A stretch of 64,000 bases of DNA. It comes from Carposina sasakii. Lineage: Eukaryota > Arthropoda > Insecta > Lepidoptera > Carposinidae. Under the pieces are notes generated by a model that saw nothing but the letters and a program-made list of their open reading frames with translations, searched no databases and had not been told where the DNA came from. A program made the position numbers and the translations under genes. The stretch lies in assembly GCA_014607495.2 (NCBI GenBank), contig CP053154.1, positions 9,362,001 to 9,426,000 of the forward strand. Reading direction: 5' to 3'. How positions within the stretch are numbered: position 1 is the stretch's first letter; every line of letters begins with the position of its first letter. Shown in pieces: positions 1-12,500 of the stretch.

Positions 1-1654
1 TGCGCGGGGCGAGGTATGGAGCGCGGGAGGACGCCGAGCTATTGCTTTTACGTATTCGGGGGGGCGTTTTAATCAACAATGCTTGATGTGCGTGTGTATC
101 GTAGATGTGGTAGGCACGTGTGCGTTTTCTTTTTATATCTCGCACGTCTAATCTAATGCCCATTAAATACGACACAACACTGATTATAAGTCATACAAAA
201 GAGTGACCTTCATAAAAAAAACTATACGAATCGATGCGATTGTTTAGGTACCTACCTACTGGTCTACTGTCGCTTGCTTGCATATAAAGTTGTACGCTAT
301 AATGAATATTATACCGCACGTTATGATTAATGTTATGTGTAGCTAACAATGTGCATCTGGACTGAGAGCCCATTTTTTCAAATAATTGCGAAACGAAATG
401 AAACTTACAGGGGATTTAGTTAAAAATTAGTAAAACCTAAAGCAAAGATTCTTAAATATCTTAAACTTTAAACAAAACTGTTATAGTTAAATAACTTGGG
501 CCCTCAATCCAGACGCCTGCATAAAATCATAGTCAAAATCTCAGAAAGTATGATTCCTGGGATAATAATGTTTATTTGAGGATTTAGTTAAGAATTTCTA
601 CAGTGCCGCACATTGGGGTAAGTTTTTTAACTAATTTTTAACTAAGATCTTACAAAGCGTCTAGTCTCCTAAATGTAATACTTTAAGGGAAAATTTATTA
701 ATAATTTTCCATGGGAGAAAATTCTGTAGGTATGGGTTTGTTGCTTTTTTGAGACTCATCAGCATGTACCCTCAAGCTATTTCTAAAGTGAATAGTTGTT
801 ACTTGAACCGACGTTTTGTGAGATGCAATAATTATGTAGAGCAGTTAATATCAGTAAAGAGTTATGTACCTATTTACACTATGTACCTATTTATTTCCTG
901 AAAAAAAAGTCGGAAAATTTTTGAATTTTCCTGCGATAATTTTCAGTGGTTTTCGCCTCAGAATCATGATCTGAGGCCGGCATATATCAATATTTGCCTG
1001 GCTGTCTACTAATATTAATATGTTTAGAAATAAGTAGGTACCCTACTAATATACTAACTATAAAGCTTAAGAGTTTGTTTTGTTGAACGCGCTAATCCCT
1101 CCAAAAATATTTTCATAACCTAAAAGACGAGAGCGAGACCACATGACGTGCAGTGTAAAAAATGATCAGTTTCATCAAAATCTATTCTGTAGTTTTTCCC
1201 TAAAGAAGTAACATTCACAATCACATACACGCCTTTATAATATTAGTAGGATTAGCAATATTTACATCTGTCTCCCTCGCACACATCGTACGCTCTCACT
1301 CCGCCCCGACTATACCCCGTTTTTTTTTAAAAGATATAAATCTTATTTTCGAAGAAGCATTGTTTTTAAATTTGACACTCATACTTTTTAGATATGAGTG
1401 AAGTTTGACATTTTTCTATATTGATGTATCCTACTAAAAAGTTCAGTTTTGTGTTTACGAAATCAGCTTCTTTAAGTTTTTTATAGTGCCAGCCTCATAT
1501 GAGTAGGTAGGTATTATTGAATCGAGTAACTCTTTAGGAACTATTGATGATAATAATACACAAAACTGTGCCTAATAAAAAACCTGATAGTAGTATTCAT
1601 TCCATAATAATATTATAGAATTCTAGACCACCGGACATCTAAGTGTTGTTTTTT

Positions 1655-1870
1655 AACTGACTTCAAAAAAAGGAGGAGGTTCTCAATTAGTCTATATGTA
1701 TAATATATATTTTTTTTATGTATGTTCACCGATATTTCCGTCAATTATAAACGGATTTCAATAAATTTTTTTTGGTAGGATAGAGTTCACTTTTGAGGTT
1801 GTCCCATTTTCACCAGGTCGGGATCTGATGATGGGATCCAGGAGAAATCTAGGGCAATCACCGAAAATTG
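1655..1870 (+). repeat. Dispersed repeat beginning GACTTCAAAAAAAGG
   Basis: This sequence opens ACTGACTTCAAAAAAAGGAG and contains a motif around GATCTGATGATGGGATC. Related pieces occur at 53283-53420 and 54455-54560 in this window. It resembles a repeat I recall as very common in Lepidoptera genomes; the class is not certain. Confidence 0.6.
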
Positions 1871-1931
1871 TATGCTCGTATGGTGCTTTTGTTACGTAAT
1901 CATGTCTTACTCAGGTATATGCTTCAGGGTG

Positions 1932-2405
1932 TCAACTTCTAATGCTGCTGTGCTGATGATGAAGCTACAGAACTCCCTAACGGTTAGGAGTTGGGATACA
2001 GTACTGCAATTGGTCAATGGAAACTATTTAGTAGTATGTAGGGCTAACGTGTTACTTGAATCAACATCTGATGCTGCTGTGCTGATGATGAAGCTACAGA
2101 ACTCCTTAACGGTTAGGAGTTGGGAGACAGTACTGCAATTGGTCGATGGAAACTATTTAGTAGTATGTAGGGCTAACGTGTTACTTGAATCAAAATCTGA
2201 TGCTGCTGTGCTGATGATGAAGCTACAGAACTCCTGAACGGTTAGGAGTTGGGAGACAGTACAGCAATTGGTCGCAGAAAACTATTTAGTAGTGTGCAGG
2301 GCTGACGGGTTACTTGAATCAACATCTGATGCTGCTGTGCTGATGATGAAGCTACAAAACTCCTTAACGGTTAGGAGTTAGGGGACAGTACTGCAATTAG
2401 TCGAG
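1932..2405 (+). repeat. 129-bp minisatellite, about 3.7 units
   Basis: Units start at 1932, 2061, 2190 and 2319, exactly 129 bp apart, and differ by a few percent. Each holds GATGCTGCTGTGCTGATGAT and ACGGTTAGGAGTTGGG. Because 129 is divisible by three an open frame of 121 codons crosses it, ending at 2237, but nothing else suggests a protein. Confidence 0.9.
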
Positions 2406-2413
2406 GGAAACTA

Positions 2414-2692
2414 TACAGGTGTTTTTTTTTGTGGCCACCATTAACGAAGGGTACGTTCTCTATACATCAATTAAAGTAAGTTTATGGCAAAAAAAATGCT
2501 AGGATTTTTTAATTTTTTTTTAATTACTTGATCTGGCGAAATGTATAGTGTCCAGTGTTTATGCTAGTTTTTTTCATAGACAGATATTAATTATTTCTCG
2601 TGAAAAATCTTGCTACGCGCGTCTATGTGCATTCATGCAGAAAAACGCAGTCTATTTACTCAACTTTGCACCCTAATATTTTGAAAACAGAC
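2414..2692 (+). mobile_element. MITE family M1, truncated copy
   Basis: It starts TACAGGTGTTTTTTTTTTGT and continues GGCCACCATTAACGAAGGGT as in the full copy at 18872-19244, but lacks the GGTCGTC end. Confidence 0.8.
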
Positions 2693-3149
2693 AATCTTTA
2701 ACTATATAAATATTTATAATTATCACTTATTTTTTGGAGTCGGTGCCAGCCAAAAAAATAAATGTAATTAAGAAAACTGACCCACACTAAATAGTAAATT
2801 AAGAATAGGAAATGGCATTACTGCTGCCTACTACATCGTATTGTATTTTGCTAGCCGCGCGCGTCCATCAACACAGCAGACTACGTTACCTAGGCTGGCA
2901 CCGACATCATATCATCATCATCCCAGAAATCATACTTTCAGAGATTTTGACTATGATTTTATGCAGGCGTCTGGATTTAGGGCTCAAGTTATTTAATTAG
3001 TTTTGTTTCAAGTTTAAGAAATTTAAGAATCTTTGCTTTAGGTTTTACTAATTTTTTACTGAATCCCCTGTAAGTTTCATTTCGTTTCGCAATTATTTGA
3101 AAAATGGGCTCTTAATCCAGATGCACATTAGCTAACATACCATGCATAC

Positions 3150-3300
3150 ACAACACACACGGCTATGTTCCCTGAAATGGGGTAGACAGAACTGCAGGAG
3201 ACTAAAGGAGACCCACGGCCACGTTAACACACGTGTGTCCCCACGTTAAGGGATCAGTGACAAGTTGCTAGCTACACGTGGACAAGGCCGCGTGTGATTT
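3150..3300 (+). repeat. Dispersed repeat with GAAATGGGGTAGACAG
   Basis: The block with GAAATGGGGTAGACAGAACT and GTGACAAGTTGCTAGCT near 3175-3275 recurs near 4105-4210, on both sides of transporter exon 4. It resembles a common Lepidoptera dispersed repeat; nothing coding is visible. Confidence 0.6.
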
Positions 3301-3332
3301 CGTAAAAACTGCCATGTATGTAAGATACTTAC

Positions 3333-3593
3333 GGATATATCGGACTCCTTCAGTACTTTCTCAAAGTAGATACCAGCAAAGCCAGATATAAAGCAAGCTG
3401 TGAGCGCAGCACTAAAGCCTTTGACTTTAGACTGAGATTCCGACGCCTCTTCAGCTTTGGTGGAGGATAGCTGCACCAACGCCACCCCGGCGGCTAAAAT
3501 GGCCAAAGCGCCCCATTGCCATTTCTTTAGTGTCCTTTTTAAAACCACCACGGCAAAGAAAGCCGTCGTCAGCAGTTTCAATTGATACGTAAC
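3333..3593 (-). CDS. SLC35A2: SLC35A2-like exon 4
   Basis: The acceptor TTTTTACAG|GTTACG and donor TCC|GTAAGT bound 87 codons. It encodes VTYQLKLLTTAFFAVVVLKR, a second span (WGALAILAAGVALVQL), a variable polar loop (residues KAEEASESQSK) and the conserved GFSAALTACFISGFAGIYFE span. These are central segments of the transporter fold. Confidence 0.9.
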
Positions 3594-6500
3594 CTGTAAA
3601 AAGATTTTAAAAAATACCGATATAAATCTATTAATTTGCGATTTCCTATCTAATTAATTTCCTTTTAGGGGATTATTGATTGATAACATAATGATTGTTT
3701 AGTTAGATGTACCTAATACGGCTGATTTATTTAACAAGTGTCGACATTCGGTGCTTACTTCCTTTTCCTGTTTATTCCGCTAATATTTACGAGGTAGGGA
3801 AGACGTTAGTAGGGCGACGAACACGACTTTGTCAGCTCAAAAAAAGTTATTCATGATCGAGAAATCTTAGATTGTTACTTAAAGTAAAAATATTGAGGTT
3901 TATAAAATATTAGGGTAATGACAAAGATGGCGACAAATAACTGTGTAATCTAAGGTATATCGTAAAATACACGTTATGCCGTTTTTCCAATTCCAAACTT
4001 AAGAAAAATAAAATTGAATCTGACAATAAGTACATACCTATCTATACCATTAACGAATATTCTATGGATCAGATTAATATTCTTAAAAAAAATCCATACT
4101 GTGTTCCCGAAATGGGGTAGACAGAACTGCAAAATCATAAAGTAGTTTTGCATAGCGGGGACAAATGTTAATGATCAGTAGGTAACAAGTTGCTAGCTTA
4201 TCGCTCGCTTGAGAGAATGCCCGAGTTCCTTACGTCGACTCATACGACCTGCTCGGACGGTGACGCAGCTGATGTATTCTAGTAAACATCCTTGAACAAC
4301 ATTGAATTATAACTATTTCTACATATCTATAACATGCATATATATTAATGTACAGAACTTGCCTGATACGTTGCTGCATCTAAGTTAGAAGCAGATACAT
4401 AAAGTAGATTATTTTGGACTATGTACAGGGCCGATGGCACACACACACGAAGTGTGTCTTTAAAATTTAATATCACTGTTGAGTATATTGATAATGAACC
4501 TCTTTTTACACCACTAGATTCATTTAATACCAAACCAATGCAAATTGCTAACTTCACCACTTCAGCCATGAGGACAGCTGAAACAAAATAAATTTAGGGA
4601 GGTAAATTTACTGGCCACTACCAGTCGATTAGTCGATTAAAAACAAATCCTTTATTATGGTCACCTCGCAATATTAATGGATGTTTGTATGGGAAACTTA
4701 AATCTATATTTTTGAAACTACGCAAAGTTTCTCCGTCACAAATTCAGGTTTTCATTATCGCTCCCGTCACAAAAATTTAAACATATTTCGAAGGCCGTAG
4801 ACCATCAGGCAGCGGAGATACATGTGTCCAGCCAGCCTGAACGCATTCTGGCTGGACATTAAGTTTTTATTGATTTCTCATAAACCCTTACACGTGACGC
4901 CATAAATCAAACGTTATTATTACCGTCACAAATTGCGTCACTAAATGTTAGTAGAGAAACCATATTCGAAAAAGCTCCCGTTATTGAGTTTCAGAATTGC
5001 CAGCCAGAAGTTTTATACGTAAATTCAAGCTGGCTGGACACAGATTTTTGCATTTTTCTACTAAACTGCTGCACATATCACAAAACTTTTAGCTCGATGT
5101 CTGTCACAAATTTATGTAACGCCCGTTGATATGCAAAAAGTCGTCTAAATCACTTCCGTTACCAAGAATGAGAGACCAGCGAAAAGTGGTTTTTCAAGCC
5201 GCCTGGACATGTTTTCAATCGATTATCTAAGATTCTGTAGCGTCACAAATTCTGAAATAAGGGTGTTTAGTTAGCCGTCAAATAAAGTGCCCTATTGACC
5301 TAGTTAAATGTGAGCTATTTTGAAGATTTGTCCGGACAGCCTGAGCTACATCAAAATTGAGTGTGCGTGCGCGGAACGAGTGCGAGGCGTCCTCCCGCGC
5401 CCCGAACCTTGCCCCGCGCACATACACATTCTCAATTTTCGCTATCACATTGCTTTGGCTCTGCTACTGCAAGTTACATATCATGGAGAGGGGCAATACT
5501 ACTTACATACCTGATTGCATAGAATTCTTTATGTTAACAATCTGAGGGGTAAGGACAAAGGATAGTACATCATTGTGATTGGCTCATACAATATTATACA
5601 TGGACTAAACAAATAAATGTCTTAGGACGTATGCTTAGGACCGTGTTATCAATAGACAGTGACATAGATATAAAATAAGATTACCTGCAGCTGATGAGAA
5701 CATTTCGATTCCTGTCCGAGTCCTAGCATAACGCATACTGAGACCCAATGTAGCATTCTGTACAGTTAATATAACTAAACTTACGTATTTTATATACCCT
5801 GAAAAATAATAAAGAGATATAGCCAGGATATTTTTACTAACAGTATTCTTTTCCTATGTAAAACTATGAAAAACACTAAACACTATTTAAACAAAAAAGT
5901 ACTAACAGGTTTTTAATCAATTTAGATTCTAAGAGTAGTATTTTACATTGAGTTAAAAAATAGAAAGATACCTATGTAAACTATTTTCATTACAGTTTTG
6001 GAGAAAAAGGAGAAGCCTTTTTCTTATCTAGATGTTTTACATACCTACCTTTTATTTACATTGTGATACTACTGGTACCATAGATTTATTATACTAGCGT
6101 TAGATCTGCAAAGTGAGAGACAATAATATAGTATACTCGTGTGTTAGAGCGAGATGGATTGTTGAGACCATTCTCATACATGCTAGCGGCCTGTATCGGC
6201 CCGACGTCAGTTGTGAACGAAACAAATCCCACATATTTTATTAACATATTGGAAATTAAATCTACAGAATTATTAATTTCACATGCAAGTAAGGTCAAAT
6301 GATTTATTTCTCTAAATATAATATTTTGAGAACTCAAAAAATATTGTGAAAATAGAAATATAACTTATAGAAGTTATAGTCCGAAGGCCGATTTGAGGAA
6401 TTTTTATTGGTTCAGATTTGCACCAAACGCGGTTCTGTCATTCAGTGCTCAGCGGTCGAAGGCTACAAATCTATGTCAACCTAAAGGACTTACCATGACG

Positions 6501-9500
6501 AAATATGTGCTGATATCCTGCCAAAATTATTCTCAAAAACATAAGAAAATAAACAACATCACATTTCACCGGTAAATATTTGATGTTTTTACGTAATTTC
6601 ATTAATAAAACAATAAATACAGAATAAAATTTTCATATTTTTTAAATTGTCATTGTGAACAAAATGTTGCCATGTGTGTGAAAATTTACCCTATTTTAAA
6701 CATGCAGATTGTAGGTAAAAGTGGAGGTAACTACCTATCGCAACTATGAATACTCCTGTTATACTTATCTACAATCTTCTTGTTATAAGAAATATTAAAT
6801 TATGATCTTCTATATTTAAAGAAGAAAAAGAAGATAGGAATAAATACAGATTATTTTATTACTATGGAATTTTAGATTTCTTGCTAACTCAATAACTGCT
6901 GACAATTGGATATAATTGCAGAATAATAATTCTAATATAATAACTATCGCTTTTTACTAAAAAAAAAATAATTAAGCATGAATTTCATGTTGTTTTTATG
7001 AAAACAAAGTTAAGTTTTCCGTTTCGGTAAATATATTTCAAAATACTGACTATACATCGGTCATACCAATTTTATTTTTACATACTTTTATAATTGGCAA
7101 GGCATTTTAAGTAATTAAAAAAAAAGTTTGACATACCCATTTTATTATTAACCCTGGGGCGGCATCATAATGAAAATGTATTTTTGTTTGAAGGCAAAAT
7201 AAATCAATTTACAAGCACCGCTACAAACTTTATTCAGCTCATATAGATAAATATAAATAATTTAAATAAATGTTTTACGGTTTGCAGTGGTCGTGGGTTC
7301 GATTCCCACTCGGGTGAAGAATTATTTCCATTTTCTTTATTAATAATTTTAAAAATATTTTAATATTAATTTTGGTTAGTTAATAACATTTTTGTGATAA
7401 TTATTCTCTGAACTTTAAACAGTGGTGAAACTAGTTGTGGGACCTATTTTATCTTTGATTGACTGATTGTGGAATTACGTACAAGCTCTCACTTACCGTT
7501 ACTACAATATTTTTGTTCCATTCAAATTAAATCTTTAAAATGGGCATCGTTCTTTCCTTTATTCAATGAAATAAAACCACGAAGAATGGCCCCACAGCTT
7601 TGTTGACATAATGACAAATTATTCAGAGAGACAATTTTTAATAGACTATAGTATTTTTTATCCAGCACTTTTGGACCAATAATGTATAAAAGGTCTGTCA
7701 TCTCCTTTTAATATATTTTATATTAAAATTTCACGATAATTCTATAAGATTTTACAAATCATTATACTTCTCAGCATCAATAATAAATTAATCGACTATT
7801 TCGCCACATCTAGGGAAATAACATTTTTATGGCAACATTAATTTTATGTCATGCATACGTCAAGTCAATATTTTATGCCTGTTTTTTCGCCTTGCGTTTG
7901 TTTGGAACACACCTTCTATAGGTTATATTTCTATTATTGTGAAATTATTAATAAAGAAATGGGAAAAATTCTTCACCCGAGTGGGTATCGAACCCACGAA
8001 ATATTGTGCACAAATGGTCATAATATTGCTTTTCATCATGTTAATGTCCGAAATGCTTAAGAATTGAATTTAGCGAAATAATAAATATGTGATTTTGTCG
8101 TATTTGTAACCTCAATCTTATAGTATAGTGCTTGACGTAATGTATCGATAAGTGTCAACCGCATATCGATATGTAACTTGACTGGCAAAGGTATGGCTAT
8201 ACATTTAGCCTTATTATTAGTACTACTAGAATTTTTAACAGGTAGGTTTTAGTATTCTGTGGTCAACAAGGTCATAAATATAGTTTTTGAAATCTATTCA
8301 GATTTCCTCAAGATAATGATGTTCGACTAAAATGCCTTAGAATGTTCATCATTTTTTCATCATTTACAGCCCTGAGAAGTCCACTGTTGGACATAGGCCA
8401 CCCCCAACAACCTCCACTCCGACCGGTCGGAAGCAGCCTGCATCCAACCGACGCCCGCAACCTTGGCCAGGTCATCCGTCCACCTCGTGGGTGGCCTTCC
8501 CACGCTTCGCTTGCCGATACGTGGTATCCACTCTAGAACTTTCCGACTCCATCGGCCATCAGTTCTTCGAGCTTTGTGCCCTGCCCATTGCCACTTCAGC
8601 TTGCTGGACCGTTCAGCTATGTCGGTGATCTTTGTACGTCTGCGGATCTCCTCATTTCTGATTCGATCACTCAGAGAGATCCCAAGCATAGCTCTCTCCA
8701 TCGCTCGCTGTGCGATCCTGAGCTTTTTTATGAGGCACATAGTTAGAGACCACGTCTCGGCACCGTAGGTCATCACCGGCAGCCCGCACTGGTTGAATAC
8801 CTTCGTCTTTAAGGACTGGGGTATCTTGGACACAAATAAGCTTCGTAGTTTCCCGAACGCTGCCCAGCCGAGTTGGATTCGCCGAGTTACCTCCTTCTCA
8901 AAGTTGGACTTACCTAGTTTGACCGTCTGTCCCAGGTAAACATACTCGTCAACAACTTCAAGCATCGAGCTCCCAACCAGTACAGGAGTGGGCGGCACAT
9001 GGACGTTCGACATGATCTTCGTCTTGTCCATGTTCATCTTCAGGCCCATCTGTTGGGAGACTCGATTGAGGCCATCGAGCATTGTGCTTAGATCCTTCAG
9101 CGATTCTGCCATGACCACGATGTCGTCTGCGAACCGAAGGTGAGTGATGTATTCGCCATTGATATTGATGCCGAGTCCTTTCCATTCGAGAAGCTTAAAG
9201 GCGTCTTCCACTGCATTGGTGAAGAGCTTCGGAGAAATAACATCTCCTTGTCTCACTCCCCTCTGCAAAGAAATCGGCTCAGTGCTCCGCTCCTGTACTC
9301 GTACCGACATGGTGGCATTGCTGTATAAACACTTCAGCACTTCGATATATCGATGGTCAATATGGCACCGCTGGAGAGACCGCAACACTGCCCATGTCTC
9401 GATCGAATCAAAGGCCTTCTCATAGTCCACGAACGCTAGGCATAGTGGCCGATTATACTCTTCCGTTTTTTGTATGATCTGCCGTAGCGTGTGGATATGA

Positions 9501-12500
9501 TCTATGGTACTAAACCCTTTTCGGAAACCGGCTTGTTCGGGAGGCTGGAAGTCATCAAACCTGCGAGCAAGACGATTCGTGATTACCCTTGAAAACAACT
9601 TGTAGACATGGCTCAGAAGCGAGATGGGTCTATAGTTCTTCAGCAAGGCTTTATCGCCTTTTTTAAAGAACAGCACCACCACACTTCTGTTCCATGCTTC
9701 CGGCGTTACGCCTTCGAGCAGGACGGAATTGAAGAGCCTTTGGAGGACCTTCAGTACCGGAGTTCCACCCGCTCTTAGAAGCTCTGATGTAATTCCATCG
9801 TCGCCCAGCGCTTTGTTGTTTTTGAGTTGTTTAAGGGCAGTCCTAATCTCGTACAGGCTGATATCCGGGATGTCTTCAGTATAGTGTCGGGTGAGCTTGG
9901 CTCTTGGGTCTTTGTCTAGTCTAACAGGTTTAGCGACCGAGGTATATAGCTGTCCATAGAACCTCTCGATCTCCCTTAGCACCTCTGGTATGGTAGACGC
10001 TACACTGCCGTCCTCTGTCTTCAGCTTCGTCTGGCTCTGCCCAATAGATAATTCTCTTGCGAACACTTTGGAGCCTTGGTTTCGCTCTATTGTCTCCTTA
10101 ATGCAACGAGTATTAAAGCTGCGGATGTCGTGTCGCAGAGACTTGGAGATACGTCTATTGAGCTGCCGATATGCTTCAGCGTCATCAGAGGACTGCAGAG
10201 ACATTGCGCGCCTTTCCGCCATGAGGTTGAGGGTATGACCAGTTAGTTTCTGGGGTCTATTTCTACGGTTAGGTCTAAAGAATTTAGACCCCACCGTGTG
10301 GACAGTTTCTACCAGCCTGTTATTTATATCGTCCACTGACATGCAATCCTCTAGGCAAGCAAAGCGGTTTGTCGGCTCGAGTTGAAAGCTCTCGGGGTTT
10401 TGAATGTGCACGGATGAGGGTCGGAGTGTAGACTTCACTAGTCGTGATCTCTCCCGTTTGATATTAATATTCAATGTGCCTCGAACCATTCGGTGATCGC
10501 TACCGGTTTTCACCCTGTTGATCACTGAGACATCATTGAATATCCGTCTATCGGTGGTCAGTATGAAGTCTATCTCGTTCCTCGTGTGCTTGTTGGGATG
10601 GAGCCAGGTCCATTTCCTATGAGGCGGCTTCTTGAAGAAGGAGTTCATCATAAAGAGTCCCTCCATCTCTAGAAAATCGGCCAGCCTCTGGCCCCTGGGG
10701 TTCCTGTCGCCGGATCCAAATTGTCCCACTTTCAACTCATTCTTACCCCGCTTGCCCAGTTTCGCATTGAAGTCCCCCATAACAACACAGAAATGATTTT
10801 TAGAGGTATGTATGGCTGTACTTATGTCCTCATACATAACCTCCACCTCGTCATCCGGATGCGTCGAGGTCGGCGCGTATACCTGCCGGGCTAGCACGAC
10901 CACGATAAGTAGATAACGATAAAGGATTTCGTATCGTATCTATACCACCATAATTATCGATTTCGCGAACATGACCAATGGAACGATACGTTATGTTAAG
11001 ATTTATCCCGTGATATGATACGATAAGGCGCGAGATAAGTTAAACAAATGTTTCTAGAGTCAAAAAATATTTTTTTCTTTTTTTTCAATTGTCGTTCATT
11101 CTTTTTTTTTTCTTTTTTTCCTTTTTGACATCAGATGTCATGTTAACTGCTCTAACATGACCAGCGAAACACGATACGATAAACCTATTTATCGACTAGC
11201 TGTCAAAATACGATAGATATTAGCCGCCATGTTGAATGTTATCGATACCAATTACTAATAATTTAATTTTACCTTTGACCTACCTATGTAAACTAAAAAC
11301 GAGTAAACTAAAACACTAAATTAAAAATATTAAGTTTGGAGCATATCACTGAAAACCTATCGAACCAAAGAATATAATAGGTATTTTCGATTTCTCTAAC
11401 CTATCTACGCTTATCGCGCACTACAATGTTCATCGATAAAAATATCTTGAATTGATGTCAAAATTCGATATTTTTAACATCAAAATACGGTCATGTTCGG
11501 CGCTATCGATAGTAACCGATGCACATGTTCGCATTTTATCTATCATATCGTATCGTGCCGTGTAACGTTACCGGCATGGTTATGTTCGCTGTATCGATAG
11601 AAATTCAACATGGCGGCTATATTTATCGAATTTTGACAGCTAGGTATCGATAACTTGACTTATCATATCGTGTATCGTTGGCCGTGCTAGCCGGGCTGGA
11701 TGACCTTCAACGAGTACCTTTTTGATACTCTGAGTATCAGGTATGCTACCCTGCTCGACACACTCGTGATGGATTCGATGCTGTTTACGAGGGACTTGTG
11801 GACGATAAACCCAACACCACCCTGGGACTTATGATCACCTTCCCGGTGGTAGAGTAAGTTGCCAGATTTCAGGGTTATCATATCCTCTCCCTGTCTTCGG
11901 ATCTCAGATAACCCTACAATATCCCACCGCAACTTACTCATTTCCTCTTCCAGCTCATCGAGCTTTGTGTCCTCCTTCAGCGTGCGCGCATTGTACGTCA
12001 CCAGCGATAACCCACGCCTATGGTCCATTTTCGTAGCATTAGTCGTCGTACAGTTGGAACCCGCCCGGGGATTCTTAGCACCCCTGGCTCCGGCACTTGA
12101 CCGGCGCCTGTCGGACACGCCAGTGTCGCCTCCGGAGCCGCCGGGCACTTGGGGCCTTCCTAGGTTACTACTCATGGGGGGGGGGGGTTTGGACCGTAAC
12201 CCGCCACGCTGGTCCAATGCGTGTTGGCGGGTGGCCAGAGCCTTAGAATGTTAAATATAGGAAATTGGGTTCCCCAAAAATACTCAACTCAACAGTTTGC
12301 AGCAAACATTTCGATCAAAAATGTTTATCTCATAGATGCTTTCAAAGAGTAAAACTACGCCCCGGCTCAATACCTACACTATTCACTATGGGTGCGCCCA
12401 CCACCGGGCCCTACACCCTCCACTGACCCTCGGATCTGATAACTCATAACTGCGAAAACAGGCACTTGCACTAACTACAATCGCCACGAGAAACCAGACC

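Larger units (their letters stand above)
348..3133. mobile_element. Composite bounded by ~220-bp inverted repeats
   Basis: The stretch 348-570 recurs as its reverse complement at about 2918-3133, for example GTGCATCTGGA near 352 and TCCAGATGCAC near 3117, with few mismatches. No transposase frame lies between. Inside are a fragment of another MITE family (895-1010), a Lepidoptera-type dispersed repeat (1655-1870), a 129-bp minisatellite and a TACAGGTG-type MITE (2414-2692). No clear target-site duplication was found. It lies downstream of transporter exon 4, so it is probably in a later intron. Confidence 0.6.
6351..7935 (+). mobile_element. P-like element B, copy 1 (1585 bp) with THAP exon
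   Basis: The ends read AATAGAAATATAACTTATAG and, inverted, AATAGAAATATAACCTATAG, and ATTGTGAA is duplicated at 6343-6350 and 7936-7943. A small exon at 6495-6571 encodes a THAP start. The rest has no long frame. A tRNA-derived short SINE lies at about 7265-7350, absent from the sister copy near 34.4 kb. Confidence 0.9.
8347..12239 (-). mobile_element. RTE-type LINE 1, full length, split by a MITE
   Basis: A 13-bp duplication GCCTTAGAATGTT lies at 8334-8346 and 12240-12252. The 5' end is on the right and the 3' tail, with TGATGA repeats, on the left, as for RTE elements. Without the 810-bp MITE the LINE is about 3.1 kb, the usual RTE size. Confidence 0.93.

Noticed and set aside
1872..2237. 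121-codon open frame
   Set aside because: It is produced by the 129-bp minisatellite, whose unit is a multiple of three; no domain or splice context.
6089..6337. 82-codon frame on the minus strand inside element A
   Set aside because: It overlaps the terminal inverted repeat and shows no known domain; composition is as expected by chance.
8463..9425. Several plus-strand frames of 60-100 codons
   Set aside because: They are antisense to the LINE 1 reverse transcriptase frame and have no independent support.
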